From NCBI GenBank assembly GCA_900466875.1, contig UBNQ01000011.1, forward strand, positions 21,399-85,398: a stretch of DNA of 64,000 nucleotides, in the 5' to 3' direction. The notes beneath the pieces are model-generated. The model worked only from the letters and a program-made list of their open reading frames with translations. It searched no databases and was not told the origin of the DNA. Below are positions 52,987 to 62,805 of this stretch, piece by piece. The DNA is from Hyphomicrobiales bacterium. GTDB taxonomy: Bacteria; Pseudomonadota; Alphaproteobacteria; Rhizobiales; Rhizobiaceae. Positions within the stretch are counted from its first letter, which is position 1, and each line of letters opens with the position of its first letter. Position numbers and translations under genes: made by a program.

Positions 52987-53772
52987 TCAAGCGACCTTCA
53001 TCGCGCCCGGTCCGGGGACTGCTCCCGGCGGCACCTTGCCGAGGATGATCATGCCGAGCACTTCGTCCTTGGTGACATCCTGCGTGCGGGCATGGCCGAC
53101 GACCTTGCCGTTCTTCATCACGAAGACCCGGTCGGCGAGATCGAAGACATCGTGGATGTCGTGGCTGATCAGGAAAATGCCGATGCCTTCGCGTTTCAGC
53201 TGCTTGATGAGATCGCCGACCTGGGCGGTTTCCTGCGGTCCGAGCGCTGCCGTCGGCTCGTCCATGATCAGGATGCGGGCATCGAACAGGATGGCGCGGG
53301 CGATCGCCACCGATTGCCGCTGGCCGCCGGAGAGCGCCTTGACCGGTTCCTTGAAACGCCGGAAATTCGGGTTCAGCCGGCCCATCACCTCGCGGGTATT
53401 GGCCTCCATCGCCACATCGTCGAGCGTGCCCCATTTGGTGCGCAGTTCGCGGCCGAGATAGAGATTGGCGGCGGCATCGACATTATCGGCGACGGCCAGC
53501 GTCTGGTAGATCGTCTCGATGCCATATTTCTTGGCGTCGCGCGGGTTTTTGATCTCGGCGGCTTCGCCGTTGATGAGGATGTCGCCGCCATCGCGGCGAT
53601 AGGCGCCGGAGAGGACCTTGATCAGCGTCGATTTTCCAGCGCCGTTATGGCCGAGCACGGCGACGACTTCGCCGGGGAATAGATCGATTGTGGCCTTCTC
53701 GACCGCATGAATGCCGCCGAAGGAGATGGAAATGTCCTTCATTTCCACGAGCGGAATGTTCTGGTCCGTCAC
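52987..53772 (-). CDS. xylG: Xylose-type ABC importer, ATP-binding subunit
   Basis: The 261-residue ATPase has a single nucleotide-binding domain, unlike E. coli XylG with two. Walker A is GHNGAGKST, the signature is [15 protein letters not shown] and Walker B is [16 protein letters not shown] start at GTG 53772 because AGGAG lies eight bases upstream; the frame to 53823 overlaps the permease. It is the third gene of the xylF-xylH-xylG operon. The FrcA fructose-importer ATPase has the same one-domain form, so the name depends on the binding protein. Confidence 0.85.
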   Translation of the reverse strand: MTDQNIPLVEMKDISISFGGIHAVEKATIDLFPGEVVAVLGHNGAGKSTLIKVLSGAYRRDGGDILINGEAAEIKNPRDAKKYGIETIYQTLAVADNVDAAANLYLGRELRTKWGTLDDVAMEANTREVMGRLNPNFRRFKEPVKALSGGQRQSVAIARAILFDARILIMDEPTAALGPQETAQVGDLIKQLKREGIGIFLISHDIHDVFDLADRVFVMKNGKVVGHARTQDVTKDEVLGMIILGKVPPGAVPGPGAMKVA

Positions 53773-53786
53773 GATGGAATCTCCTC

Positions 53787-55115
53787 TTACTTGGCTCTGG
53801 CGCGATAAACGGTGTCGAGCCATACCGCGGTGACGAGCACGATGCCGACGACGATGCGCTGGAATGGTGTATCGATGCCGAGCAGGACCATGCCGGACTG
53901 CAGCGACTGCATGACGAGGGCACCGAGCATGGCGCCCGCAATGGTGCCCAATCCGCCGCCGAGCGAGGTGCCGCCGATGACGGCTGCAGCGATGGTGTAA
54001 AGCTCGTCGAGTTCACCCTGCGCATTGGTTGCGGCGTTGAGACGCGCGGTAGAGATTGCGGCTGCGATGGCGCAGAGCACGCCCATCAGGGCAAAGATCT
54101 TCACGGTTACCCAGCGGGTCTTGATGCCGGCGAGTTCTGCCGCCTCCGGGTTGCCGCCGATGGCGAAGACGTAACGGCCGAAACGCAGGCGGGTCGCGAT
54201 GAAGGTCATGACGATGCCGGCGGCAATCGCGATCAGCACCGGAATGGCGATGCCATGCGGGATTTGCAATCCGCCTTCCGGCCAAGGGATGCCGTTCGCC
54301 TCGGCATAACGGCGGGCGATGTTGATTGGCCAGAAGTAAGCATTGGCGACCATGACCGCGCCGATGACGGTGACGAAGCCGACCCCGGCCAGCACATATT
54401 CCGCCCAAAGCGGGCGGCGGGGGAAGTGGAAACGCTTGCGCTGGTGGCGGGCGTTGACGATGGCGGCGACAATGGCGAGGCAGGCGATGATGCCGACGAT
54501 CCAGCTCCATGTCTCGCCGATCGATCCCTCGGCGCCGCCACCCATCAGGCGAAAACTCGGGTTCATCGGCGCGACCGTCTGGCCGCTGGTGACGAACCAT
54601 GTGGCGCCCCGCCAGACAAGCAGGCCGCCGAGCGTGACGATGAAGGATGGAACCGACAGGAAGGCGATGATGAAGCCTTGCAATGTGCCGATCAGCCCGC
54701 CGACGACGATGCCGCCGATCAGGGCGACGGCCCATATGGCCGGGTGATCGAAGCCGAGCAACTGGGGCAGGTACTGCGCCTGCAGCACGCCCATGATCAT
54801 GCCGGTAAAACCGAGTATGGAGCCGACCGACAGGTCGATATTGCGGGTGACGATGACCAGAACCATGCCGGTCGCCATTACCGCTACCGATGCGGTCTGC
54901 ACCGACAGGTTCCAGAGATTGCGGGCGGTGAGAAACAGCCCGCCGGTCAGGATGTGAAAACCGATCCAGATGATCAGCAGCGCACCGATCATGCCCAGCA
55001 TGCGGGTGTCGATCTCGGTGGCGCGAAAGAACCGGGCGACGAGATTGCCCTCCGGTCTTGCCGTGGTGGTTGTTTCTGATGCGTGCGGTGTCGTCGAATG
55101 CGTCATGTCGGCCAT
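53787..55115 (-). CDS. xylH: Xylose-type ABC importer, permease
   Basis: The 442-residue permease belongs to the ribose/xylose branch. It has about ten hydrophobic segments, with [20 protein letters not shown] and [26 protein letters not shown] as family marks. The large central region between [18 protein letters not shown] and [20 protein letters not shown] is typical of XylH rather than RbsC. The start at ATG 55115 follows GGCAGGAT. It is separated from xylF by a mosaic repeat element of about 137 bp. Confidence 0.87.
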   Translation of the reverse strand: MADMTHSTTPHASETTTTARPEGNLVARFFRATEIDTRMLGMIGALLIIWIGFHILTGGLFLTARNLWNLSVQTASVAVMATGMVLVIVTRNIDLSVGSILGFTGMIMGVLQAQYLPQLLGFDHPAIWAVALIGGIVVGGLIGTLQGFIIAFLSVPSFIVTLGGLLVWRGATWFVTSGQTVAPMNPSFRLMGGGAEGSIGETWSWIVGIIACLAIVAAIVNARHQRKRFHFPRRPLWAEYVLAGVGFVTVIGAVMVANAYFWPINIARRYAEANGIPWPEGGLQIPHGIAIPVLIAIAAGIVMTFIATRLRFGRYVFAIGGNPEAAELAGIKTRWVTVKIFALMGVLCAIAAAISTARLNAATNAQGELDELYTIAAAVIGGTSLGGGLGTIAGAMLGALVMQSLQSGMVLLGIDTPFQRIVVGIVLVTAVWLDTVYRARAK

Positions 55116-55188
55116 ATCCTGCCGTTCCTCATCGAATGTCTGCGTGGCGGGGTGGTGGCCCAGCCGCGCGGGTCTGCCGGGTCTCGAA

Positions 55189-55325
55189 AAGACCCCCTCT
55201 GGCCTGCCGGCCATCTCCCCCACAAGGGGGGAGAAAACCTGCAGTTGCCGCTATGCCTCAAATGAAGTGTGGCGGTGCGGCCGGGTTAAGCCCTCCCCCT
55301 CGTGGGGAGGGTGGGGAGGGGTCTT
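55189..55325. repeat. RIME-like mosaic palindromic repeat inside the xyl operon
   Basis: The element is bounded by AAGACCCC (55189-55196) and its inverted copy GGGGTCTT (55318-55325). Inside are GGCC-GGCC, a TCTCCCCC/GGGGGAGA stem (55214-55221 with 55227-55234) and a CCCTCCCC/GGGGAGGG stem (55291-55298 with 55304-55311). This composition matches the Rhizobium intergenic mosaic element common between genes of Rhizobiales. It lies between xylF and xylH. Confidence 0.8.
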
Positions 55326-55390
55326 GCGTCAATACGAAGAACCAACGCTGCGAAATACTTCCCAGCGTTGGTCACCGGTAGACGAGGACC

Positions 55391-56431
55391 TCACTTGCAG
55401 GCTGCGACCGCTCCAGCCTTGACGCCCTGGCAGGCTTCGGCCTTGGTGATCCAGCCGGCATCGATGACGAGATTGAGGTTGTCCTTGGTGATCGGCTGCG
55501 GCTTGAGGAATACAGACTGCATCTTCTGCTTTTTCGGGCCGCCGTCGAACACCTGTACGCCCTTGATCTCGGTCAGCTTCTTGCCGCTGGCAAGTTCAAG
55601 CGCGATTTCGGCGGCGTTCTTGCCGAGTTCGCGGCTATCCTTCCAGACGGATACTGTCTGGGTGCCGAGCGCCACGCGGTTCAGCGCCGCCTTGTCTGCA
55701 TCCTGGCCGGAAACCGGCACTGATCCAGCAAGCCCCTGTGCGTCCAGCGCCGCAATGGCGCCGCCGGCGGTGCCGTCGTTGGATGCCACGACTGCGTCGA
55801 TCTTGTTGTTCGCCTTGGTGAGGAACTGTTCCATGTTCTTCTGGGCGTTTTCAGGCTTCCAGCCGTCGGTATAGGCCTCGCCGACATTCTTGATCTTGCC
55901 GCTGTCGATGGCTTTCTTGAGCACTTCCATCTGGCCGGCGAAGAGGAAATCCGCATTCGGATCGGCGGACGAACCCTTGATGAAGACGTAATTGCCTTCC
56001 GGCTTCACCTTGAACACGCCTTCGGCCTGCAGGCGGCCGACTTCCTTGTTGTCGAAGGTGATGTAGAAGGCGTCCGGGTTTTCGATCAGGCGGTCGTAAC
56101 CGACGACCGGAATGCCTTCTGCCGTAGCCTTTTCGACGGCCGGGCCGATGGCGTCGCTGTCCTGCGCCAGCACGATCAGGGCGGTCGCGCCCTGCGAGAT
56201 CAGCGATTCCACGTCGGTCAGCTGCTTGGATGCGGATGACTGGGCGTCGGCGGAAATATACTTGGCACCGGCGGCGGTCAGCGCCTTCTTGATCGCTGCC
56301 TCGTCGGTCTTCCAGCGTTCTTCCTGAAAGTTCGACCAGGACACGCCGACCACGACATCGGCGGCGATCGCTGCGCTGTGCATGGCAACAAGCATAGCCG
56401 TCCCGACCATCAGCTTGGTGATAGCTTTCAT
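55391..56431 (-). CDS. xylF: Xylose-type ABC importer, substrate-binding protein
   Basis: The 346-residue binding protein has a signal peptide (about 1-23, ending AIAA) and a mature start [34 protein letters not shown] that follows XylF closely, with [28 protein letters not shown] and the ligand-region segment [40 protein letters not shown] precedes ATG 56431; longer frames to 56698 run into the divergent regulator. D-xylose is the expected ligand, though arabinose or glucose are possible in rhizobial relatives. Confidence 0.88.
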   Translation of the reverse strand: MKAITKLMVGTAMLVAMHSAAIAADVVVGVSWSNFQEERWKTDEAAIKKALTAAGAKYISADAQSSASKQLTDVESLISQGATALIVLAQDSDAIGPAVEKATAEGIPVVGYDRLIENPDAFYITFDNKEVGRLQAEGVFKVKPEGNYVFIKGSSADPNADFLFAGQMEVLKKAIDSGKIKNVGEAYTDGWKPENAQKNMEQFLTKANNKIDAVVASNDGTAGGAIAALDAQGLAGSVPVSGQDADKAALNRVALGTQTVSVWKDSRELGKNAAEIALELASGKKLTEIKGVQVFDGGPKKQKMQSVFLKPQPITKDNLNLVIDAGWITKAEACQGVKAGAVAACK

Positions 56432-56521
56432 CTTATCCTCCTCCCGAGTGACGATGGGCGCGGCAACCTCCATTGCCATTTTCGCCCACCAGATGGCCCG
56501 TCGAGAACATCGCGTTTGCTT

Positions 56522-56542
56522 TTTTCTCGACAGTCGAGAAAA
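56522..56542. promoter_or_regulatory. Candidate ROK (XylR-type) operator
   Basis: TTTTCTCGAC (56522-56531) and GTCGAGAAAA (56533-56542) form an inverted repeat with 10-bp arms around one A. A further half-site GTCGAGAA occurs about 30 bp away near 56499. It lies between xylF and the divergent ROK gene, where a shared repressor site is expected. Confidence 0.7.
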
Positions 56543-56634
56543 TTGATGGCAGAGAATTTGATAGGTGTCAATTCGGTCTTTGCAGACTATGGTTGCGTCG
56601 CTTCCGTCGCTCAAACGGACAAGGCGCGGAAGGA

Positions 56635-57870
56635 ATGGAACGGGTGCCGATCTCGGCCAAATCGAGCCCGGAACTGGTGCGTCAGCAGAACAGTGCATTG
56701 GTGCTTTCGGCGCTGCGGCGGCACGCCCGTATGGCGCATACGCAAATTTCCGATGCGACGGGGCTGGCGTCCGCGACGGTCTCGGCCATCACCGCCGATC
56801 TCGAGCGGGCGGGCATGATCGAACGCAATGAAAGCCTCGCGGTTGTCGGGCGAGGGCGTCCGCGTGTGCTGTTTTCCCAGCGGCGGGAATACGGATATCT
56901 GGCACTACTCGTCATCTCTTCCGACAGTATCGAATATTCGCTGGTCGATTATGCCGGGACGCTGCTCGACCGGTTTGTCGAGCCACGTGGCGAGGGCGGC
57001 CCGGAGCCGTTTCTGCAACAGATTTCGTCTGCGCTGCGCAGACTGATGGCGCGGTCGCGGATCGCCAATGAACAATTGCTGCTCGTCTCGGTCAGCAGCA
57101 AGGGGCTGGTCGATCCGCAGCGGCCGGTGCTGGGATGGTCTCCCGTCTTCGGTGCGCAGTCCGTGGATTTTTCGCGTGCTATGGAGCCGGGCTGGCGGGT
57201 CGTGCTCAACAACGAGACGCTGCTTGTTGCCGGTGCGCTGATGGACCGGGAACAGAAACGCTGGGCGATGAAGGTCGCGCCCTTTTATGCGGGTGAAAAA
57301 CGGCTGGCGGCGCTGTCGCTCGGCCACAGTATCGGGCTTGGCATTGCTCGCTCCTCGGCGTCGGGACCGGCGGAAATCTTGGCGCCGAATTTCGGGCATA
57401 TGCTGCATGTCGCCGATGGTGGTCTCTGTCGCTGTGGCGCGCGGGGGTGTGTAGAAGCCTATGCCGGGTTTTATGCCATCCTGCGCAGTGCCTTCGAAGT
57501 CCCCCCCGATACCGTACCGGCGAAGTTCGTACCGATCGCGGAAGTGGACAAGATCGCCGTGCGGGCAAGGCAAGGCGGCCGGCAGGCGGTCAGGGCCTTC
57601 CGGCAGGCGGGGCTGGTTCTCGGTAACGCTCTTTCGCGTTTGATAAGCCTGCACGGCCCGATGCCGGTTTTCATTGCCGGGCTGGGGACGCGATATTACG
57701 ACCTTCTGGATGGAGGGTTGCGGGACGGACTGGCGGAAAGCCACGTCGTGCGTCTCGGTGGAATGCCCGAACTCACGGTCGTGGCGGATGAGCCTTCGCT
57801 GGTGTTCGAAGGGCATCTCTCCCGGGCTTTTGCCGTCATCGACCAAAGGGTTGCCGGCTCGGCCGATTAG
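56635..57870 (+). CDS. ROK-family transcriptional regulator (XylR/NagC type)
   Basis: The 411-residue repressor has an N-terminal winged helix-turn-helix ([42 protein letters not shown]) and a ROK sugar-kinase-like domain. The zinc motif is [17 protein letters not shown]. It is divergent from xylF and probably senses xylose. The start is uncertain: ATG 56635 follows AAGGA too closely, and GTG 56644 (nine bases after AAGGA) may be the actual start; the open frame reaches 56473 but overlaps the operator. Confidence 0.88.
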   Translation: MERVPISAKSSPELVRQQNSALVLSALRRHARMAHTQISDATGLASATVSAITADLERAGMIERNESLAVVGRGRPRVLFSQRREYGYLALLVISSDSIEYSLVDYAGTLLDRFVEPRGEGGPEPFLQQISSALRRLMARSRIANEQLLLVSVSSKGLVDPQRPVLGWSPVFGAQSVDFSRAMEPGWRVVLNNETLLVAGALMDREQKRWAMKVAPFYAGEKRLAALSLGHSIGLGIARSSASGPAEILAPNFGHMLHVADGGLCRCGARGCVEAYAGFYAILRSAFEVPPDTVPAKFVPIAEVDKIAVRARQGGRQAVRAFRQAGLVLGNALSRLISLHGPMPVFIAGLGTRYYDLLDGGLRDGLAESHVVRLGGMPELTVVADEPSLVFEGHLSRAFAVIDQRVAGSAD

Positions 57871-57967
57871 CTGGATATATCTGGCAGCCCCAGGCCTCGA
57901 TTTCCACGGGCGACATTTGGCCACATGCTCCATGTCTGAGCACAATTCACAATCTTAGAAACAGGCA

Positions 57968-57996
57968 TTGACGACTGACATGTTAGTGTGTTTGAT
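57968..57996 (+). promoter_or_regulatory. Putative promoter of the DapA-family operon
   Basis: TTGACG (57968-57973) and TTTGAT (57991-57996) are separated by 17 bases and lie about 25-50 bp upstream of the next ATG. GTGGAGGA follows as ribosome binding site. Confidence 0.45.
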
Positions 57997-58021
57997 TTGT
58001 GCAATCAGTGGAGGATGACTA

Positions 58022-58903
58022 ATGACACGCTTCGGACTTTCCGTCGCTCTGACCACGCCGTTCGATCAGGACGGCAGCATAATTATCGACATGATGATCG
58101 CACAGGCCAAGCGAAGCCTGGATGCCGGCTGTGCGAGCTGCACCCTGTTCGGCACGACCGGCGAGGGGTCGTCGATCGGCACGCAGGAACGCGAGCGCGT
58201 GCTTGCGGCATTCATCGAGGCGGGTATCGCGCCTGAGCAGATCGTTGTCGGCGTTCTGGTGGATGCTGCGGAAGATGCCGCACTTCAGTCGTCTCAGGCG
58301 CTTTCAAAGGGCGTGCGCAACATCCTTCTGGCCCCTCCGTCCTATTTCAAGAATGTCAGCGACGACGGCCTGTTCGGCTGGTACTCGCAGGTCTTCAAGG
58401 CGCTGGGCGATCTGGCGCGTGACGTCATCGTCTACAATATTCCTTCCGTTACCATGGTGCCGCTCAGCGTTTCACTCGTCGGCCGGCTGAGCCAGGCTTT
58501 CCCCGGCATCGTGACCGGCGTGAAGGATTCATCCGGTGACTGGGCTTACACGCAGGAGCTTCTAAAGGCTCACTCCGACCTGATCATCCTGATCGGCGAC
58601 GAGCGTCATCTTGCCGAGGGTGTGCGTATGGGCGGGCAGGGTGCGATTTCCGGCATGGCCAATTTCGCCCCACGCGAGGTGGGTGCGATGGCCAATGAGG
58701 GCCGTGATGATGCCCGCGTGGTGGATTTCGTCGCCGAGCTTCTGAAATACCCTGTTACACCGGCTGTGAAAGCCATGGTGGCGCGTCAGCTCGGTGACGA
58801 AAACTGGCTTGCGGTTCGCGCTCCGCTGCTTTCTATATCGAAGGACGGACAGAAGCAGCTCGGCCTCGTCTTCGACGGCCTGTTCCGGACGAAAGCGGCC
58901 TGA
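58022..58903 (+). CDS. Dihydrodipicolinate synthase / N-acetylneuraminate lyase family protein
   Basis: The 293-residue class-I aldolase has the family TIM-barrel motifs FGTTGEGSSIGTQERERVL, the catalytic Tyr in DVIVYNIPSVT, and the Schiff-base Lys in GIVTGVKDSSGDW. Members cleave or form 2-oxo-3-deoxy sugar acids, sialic acid or dihydrodipicolinate. Because it heads an operon with a GntR regulator and a sugar importer rather than lysine genes, a catabolic 2-oxo-acid aldolase is more likely than DapA. The exact substrate is unknown. Confidence 0.85.
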   Translation: MTRFGLSVALTTPFDQDGSIIIDMMIAQAKRSLDAGCASCTLFGTTGEGSSIGTQERERVLAAFIEAGIAPEQIVVGVLVDAAEDAALQSSQALSKGVRNILLAPPSYFKNVSDDGLFGWYSQVFKALGDLARDVIVYNIPSVTMVPLSVSLVGRLSQAFPGIVTGVKDSSGDWAYTQELLKAHSDLIILIGDERHLAEGVRMGGQGAISGMANFAPREVGAMANEGRDDARVVDFVAELLKYPVTPAVKAMVARQLGDENWLAVRAPLLSISKDGQKQLGLVFDGLFRTKAA

Positions 58904-58934
58904 GGCTGAGAAGGCCAAAGCCAGGAACGGGACG

Positions 58935-59609
58935 ATGATCGACCAGCGCCAAGACCAGCAGACGGAAGAACCGACGCTCAGGGAAAAGGCTTATGAGAGC
59001 TTTACCCGGCATCTCTTGGCGCGCGACGTGCGTCCGGGGCAGTTCGTTTCCCAACGTCATCTGGTCGAGCTGACCGGTCTTACACTCGGTGCCATCCGCG
59101 AGCTTATTCCGCGGCTGGAGGCCGAGGGACTGATCAAAACCGTGCCTCAGCGCGGTCTGCAGATCGCCCATATCGACCTGAACCTGATCCGCGAGGCCTT
59201 TCAGCTGCGCGTTTTTCTCGAGAAGGAAGCGGTTGCGCTGTTCGTTCAGACGGCTTCCGACGGGACGGTCGAAAAGCTGATCCGGCAACACCGGGAAATC
59301 TCGGATGCCATCGCCTCGGGAAATGAAACACCCGAGCTCGATGCTCATGCACAGGCGGTCGACTGGGGCATGCATGATGCCTTCGTCGCCGCACTCGACA
59401 ATGCGATCATCTGGAACGTCTATCGGGTCAACTCGATCAAAATGCGCCTGATCAATCAGGAGCGTTTTCGCATCAACGGCCGTGTCGCGCCCGTCATGGG
59501 CGAGCATATGGCGGTGCTCGAAGCAATCAAAAGCCGCTCTGCCGACGGCGCAGTCGAGGCGCTCGTCAAACATATCGGCCATGCAAGGGATCGTGCCTTG
59601 AGACTTTAA
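58935..59609 (+). CDS. GntR-family transcriptional regulator (FCD type)
   Basis: The 224-residue regulator has an N-terminal winged helix (LREKAYESFTRHLLARDVRPGQFVSQRHLVELTGLTLGAIRELIPRLEAEGLIKTVPQRG) and an all-helical FCD effector domain with metal-ligand-like histidines (DWGMHDAFVAALDN, MGEHMAVLEAI). AGGAACGGGA precedes ATG 58935, 31 bases after the lyase stop. It probably controls its own operon, with the aldolase substrate or product as ligand. Confidence 0.9.
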   Translation: MIDQRQDQQTEEPTLREKAYESFTRHLLARDVRPGQFVSQRHLVELTGLTLGAIRELIPRLEAEGLIKTVPQRGLQIAHIDLNLIREAFQLRVFLEKEAVALFVQTASDGTVEKLIRQHREISDAIASGNETPELDAHAQAVDWGMHDAFVAALDNAIIWNVYRVNSIKMRLINQERFRINGRVAPVMGEHMAVLEAIKSRSADGAVEALVKHIGHARDRALRL

Positions 59610-59620
59610 GTACACGCGAA

Positions 59621-59642
59621 GCCGGGGTGAGGAGACCCCGGC
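59621..59642 (+). other. Stem-loop between gntR and the binding-protein gene
   Basis: GCCGGGGT (59621-59628) pairs with ACCCCGGC (59635-59642) around GAGGAG. Without a T run it is probably an mRNA processing or stabilising element that insulates the abundant binding-protein message. Confidence 0.5.
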
Positions 59643-59662
59643 GAAACCTGGAGGAGGAATCT

Positions 59663-60994
59663 ATGACATCTTCGTTCTTTACACCGACACGCCGGAGTTT
59701 CCTGGCGGGATCGGCAGCGCTTGGCGCCGCCGGACTGATCGGATCGCGGCCGGCATCCGCCGCCGTCGACTGGAAGCGCTTTGCCGGTACCACGCTGGAA
59801 GTGAACCTGGTCAAGAGCCCGCGCGGCGAAACCATCTTGAAATACATCAGCGAGTTCGAGGCGCTGACCGGTATCAAGGTCAATGCCGAGGCAACGCCGG
59901 AACAGCAGCAGCGCCAGAAGACGACGATCGAACTGTCGTCCGGTCGCCCGAGCTTCGACGTCGTGCACCTGAGCTATCACGTGCAGAAACGTCAGTTCGA
60001 AAAGGGCGGCTGGTTGGCCGATCTTTCCGGTTACTTCAAGGATCCGTCGCTGACTGATCCGTCGCTTGTCGAAAGCGATTTCGCCGAAGCCGGGCTGAAA
60101 TTCGCCAAGGATGCAGACGGCAAGCTGCGCACGCTGCCTTTCTCGGTGGATTACTGGATCGTCTACTGGAACAAGGAACTCTTCGAAAAGAAGGGCCTGA
60201 AATACCCGACGACCTTCGAGGAAATGGTGACCGCCGCCGAGGCGTTGACCGACAAGGATGCCGGCACATACGGCTTCGTCGCCCGTGGCCTGAAAAACGC
60301 CAATACGCCGGTCTGGACCTCGTTCATGCTGGGTTACGGCGTAACGCCGCTCGATGCCAGCGGCAAGCTGAATACGACATCCGAAGGTGCGGTCGAAGCT
60401 GCAAAACTCTATCAGCGGCTGATGTCAAAATCCGCCCCGGTCGGCGTTTCCGGCTTCAACTGGGCCGAATCCCAGTCGGCCTTCCTGCAGGGCAAGATCG
60501 GCATGTGGTTCGATGGCGTCGGTTTCGCACCGCCGATCGAAGATCCGCAGAAGTCTCGTGTCGTCGGCAAGGTCGGTTACGGCGTCATGCCGGCGGGCCC
60601 GAAGGCGCAGGCAGCCGCCACGACCGGCGACGGCATCGGGGTGACCGAGGCCAGCAAGAACAAGGAAGCCGCCTATCTGTTCTGCCAATGGGCGATCTCC
60701 CATGAAATGGGTGCCCGTTTGCTGCAGGCCGGTGCCGGTGTGCCCTTCCGCCAGTCCATCCTTCAGGATGCTAAGGTCCGCGAAGGCGTCAAGATGCCGC
60801 CGGCATGGGTGGATGCGGTTGTTGCCTCCGGCAAGATCTCGCAGCTCGCGCTTCCGGTCATCATCCCGGTCACGGAGTTCCGCGACATTTACGGGGTCGG
60901 CCTCACCAACATGATCGGCGGTGCCGATCCGGCGAAGGAACTGGAATCGGCAACCGCTCAGTTCGAGCCGGTGCTTGCCCGAAGCGAGGGATAA
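59663..60994 (+). CDS. Sugar ABC importer, substrate-binding protein (Tat-type signal)
   Basis: The 443-residue family-1 binding protein begins MTSSFFTPTRRSFLAGSAALGAAGLIGSRPASAA, a twin-arginine signal. The mature part contains ALTGIKVNAEATPEQQQRQKTTIELSSGRPSFDVVHLSYH and NKELFEKKGLKYPTTFEEMVTAAEAL. GGAGGAGGAA precedes ATG 59663. Its stop shares a base with the first permease start (TAATG). The ligand is unknown; the aldolase upstream suggests an acidic sugar. Confidence 0.9.
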   Translation: MTSSFFTPTRRSFLAGSAALGAAGLIGSRPASAAVDWKRFAGTTLEVNLVKSPRGETILKYISEFEALTGIKVNAEATPEQQQRQKTTIELSSGRPSFDVVHLSYHVQKRQFEKGGWLADLSGYFKDPSLTDPSLVESDFAEAGLKFAKDADGKLRTLPFSVDYWIVYWNKELFEKKGLKYPTTFEEMVTAAEALTDKDAGTYGFVARGLKNANTPVWTSFMLGYGVTPLDASGKLNTTSEGAVEAAKLYQRLMSKSAPVGVSGFNWAESQSAFLQGKIGMWFDGVGFAPPIEDPQKSRVVGKVGYGVMPAGPKAQAAATTGDGIGVTEASKNKEAAYLFCQWAISHEMGARLLQAGAGVPFRQSILQDAKVREGVKMPPAWVDAVVASGKISQLALPVIIPVTEFRDIYGVGLTNMIGGADPAKELESATAQFEPVLARSEG

Positions 60995-61932
60995 TGGCTT
61001 CCGTGACCATAGAACCCACCGCGGCCGGGGATCTGGCCGCAAAGGGGGGCAAGCCGCAAAGGCTTGCTCCCAACTACTGGCCTTTCGTGGTGCCCGCCCT
61101 GGTGGTTATCGGCGCGGTCATCGTGTTCCCCTGGGTGTTTACCCTCTGGATGAGCGTCAATTCGTGGACGCTCGGACAGGAACAGACATTTGCCGGTCTC
61201 GACAATTACATCCGGCTTGCAGGCGACATGCGGTTCTGGGAATCCATGTGGCATACGCTGATCTATACGGCGCTGTCGGTGATCGCACCGCTGATCCTCG
61301 GAACGCTGGCCGCTCTCATCTTCGACGGCGAGTTTCCGTTGCGCGGTTTCCTGCGCGGGGTCTTCGTCATGCCGATGATGGCAACGCCGGTGGCGATTGC
61401 GCTCGTCTGGACGATGATGTTCCATCCGCAGCTCGGCGTGCTCAACTATCTTCTGTCGCTGGTCGGTATCGGCGCGCAGGAATGGATCTACAACCAGTCG
61501 ACCGTCATTCCGGCGCTGGTTTTGGTGGAAACCTGGCAATGGACGCCGCTGATCATGCTGATCGTGCTCGGCGGTCTGGCCGCCGTACCGCGCGAACCCT
61601 ATGAGAGTGCGGAAATCGACGGCGCCAATGCCTGGCAAAAATTCCGTTACCTGACGCTGCCGATGATCGCACCCTTCCTGATGATCGGTGTCATCATCCG
61701 CTCGATCGATGCGGTCAAGAGCTTCGACATCATCTATGCGATGACGCAAGGGGGCCCGGGAACGGCGTCGGAGACGATCAACATCTATCTCTACAACACC
61801 GCCTTCTCCTATTACGACATCGGTTACGGCTCGGCCATGGCGGTTGTCTTCTTCTTCGTCATCATAGCGCTGTCCTTCGTTCTGATGATGGTTCGGGCGC
61901 GCACCAACTGGTCGGACATGGAGGATCGCTGA
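60994..61932 (+). CDS. Sugar ABC importer, permease 1
   Basis: The 312-residue permease has a cytoplasmic N-terminus of about 30 residues, six membrane segments starting WPFVVPALVVIGAVIVFPWVFTLWMSV, and the EAA loop EPYESAEIDGANAWQKFRYLTLPMIAPF. It is coupled to the binding-protein gene by a one-base overlap and to permease 2 by TGATG. Confidence 0.92.
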   Translation: MASVTIEPTAAGDLAAKGGKPQRLAPNYWPFVVPALVVIGAVIVFPWVFTLWMSVNSWTLGQEQTFAGLDNYIRLAGDMRFWESMWHTLIYTALSVIAPLILGTLAALIFDGEFPLRGFLRGVFVMPMMATPVAIALVWTMMFHPQLGVLNYLLSLVGIGAQEWIYNQSTVIPALVLVETWQWTPLIMLIVLGGLAAVPREPYESAEIDGANAWQKFRYLTLPMIAPFLMIGVIIRSIDAVKSFDIIYAMTQGGPGTASETINIYLYNTAFSYYDIGYGSAMAVVFFFVIIALSFVLMMVRARTNWSDMEDR

Positions 61933-62765
61933 TGACCCCCAAAATCACCCATAGAATGTGGAACCGCCTGGGCCTGTTTTTCGTGGCCATCGTGATGATC
62001 TCGCCGGTCATCCTGTTCTTCGTCTGGATGATCTCGCTGTCGCTCAAGTACGAGATCGACAACGGTGCCTATCCGCCGATCCTGATCCCGGAAAACATCG
62101 CATGGTCCAATTATGCGAAAGTGTTCGAGGAGAACAATTTCCTCCTCTATTTCTGGAATTCGATCCTCGTCACCGGTGCGGCAACATTTCTCGCTCTCGT
62201 GATCGGCGTGCCGGCGGGTTACGGCATTGCGCGGCTGAAGGCTGAAAAGGCGGCGATGGTGATCATGATCGCCCGCATGACGCCGGGACTGTCGTTCCTG
62301 ATCCCGCTCTTCCTGCTGTTCCAATGGATGAACCTGCTTGGCACATTGTGGCCGCAGATCATCATCCATCTGGTCGTCACCGTGCCGATCGTCGTGTGGA
62401 TCATGATCGGTTATTTCGAGACGACACCGAAGGAACTCGAGGAGGCTGCGAGCATCGACGGCGCGACATCCTGGCAGGTGTTTCGCCTCGTGGCCCTGCC
62501 GATCGCCAAGCCTGGCATCGTCGTCGCCTTCATTCTGGCGGTGATCTTTTCCTGGAACAACTTTGTCTTCGGCATCGTGCTCGCCAGCCGCGAAACACGA
62601 ACCCTGCCGGTGGCCGTCTACAACATGCTCTCCTTCGAACAGGTCAGCTGGGGGCCGCTGGCCGCTGCCGCCCTGATCGTCACCCTGCCGGTTTTGGTGC
62701 TGACCATGTTTGCCCAGAAGCAGATTGTCGCGGGCCTCACTGCCGGCGCGGTCAAGGGCGGTTAA
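61932..62765 (+). CDS. Sugar ABC importer, permease 2
   Basis: The 277-residue MalG-type permease has six membrane segments and the EAA loop [30 protein letters not shown]. Its ATG lies within the stop of permease 1. The ATPase follows after 40 bases. Confidence 0.92.
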   Translation: MTPKITHRMWNRLGLFFVAIVMISPVILFFVWMISLSLKYEIDNGAYPPILIPENIAWSNYAKVFEENNFLLYFWNSILVTGAATFLALVIGVPAGYGIARLKAEKAAMVIMIARMTPGLSFLIPLFLLFQWMNLLGTLWPQIIIHLVVTVPIVVWIMIGYFETTPKELEEAASIDGATSWQVFRLVALPIAKPGIVVAFILAVIFSWNNFVFGIVLASRETRTLPVAVYNMLSFEQVSWGPLAAAALIVTLPVLVLTMFAQKQIVAGLTAGAVKGG

Positions 62766-62805
62766 GACCAACAGACAACGACCCGAAAATCGGGAGGATT
62801 TTCAT

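Noticed and set aside
55189..55325. Insertion sequence in the xyl operon
   Set aside because: There are inverted ends, but the element is only 137 bp with no transposase and has the composition of the RIME family.
52987..56431. Reading the importer as the fructose system FrcBCA
   Set aside because: The single-domain ATPase and ROK neighbour fit, but the binding protein follows XylF ([25 protein letters not shown]) and the permease has the longer XylH form.
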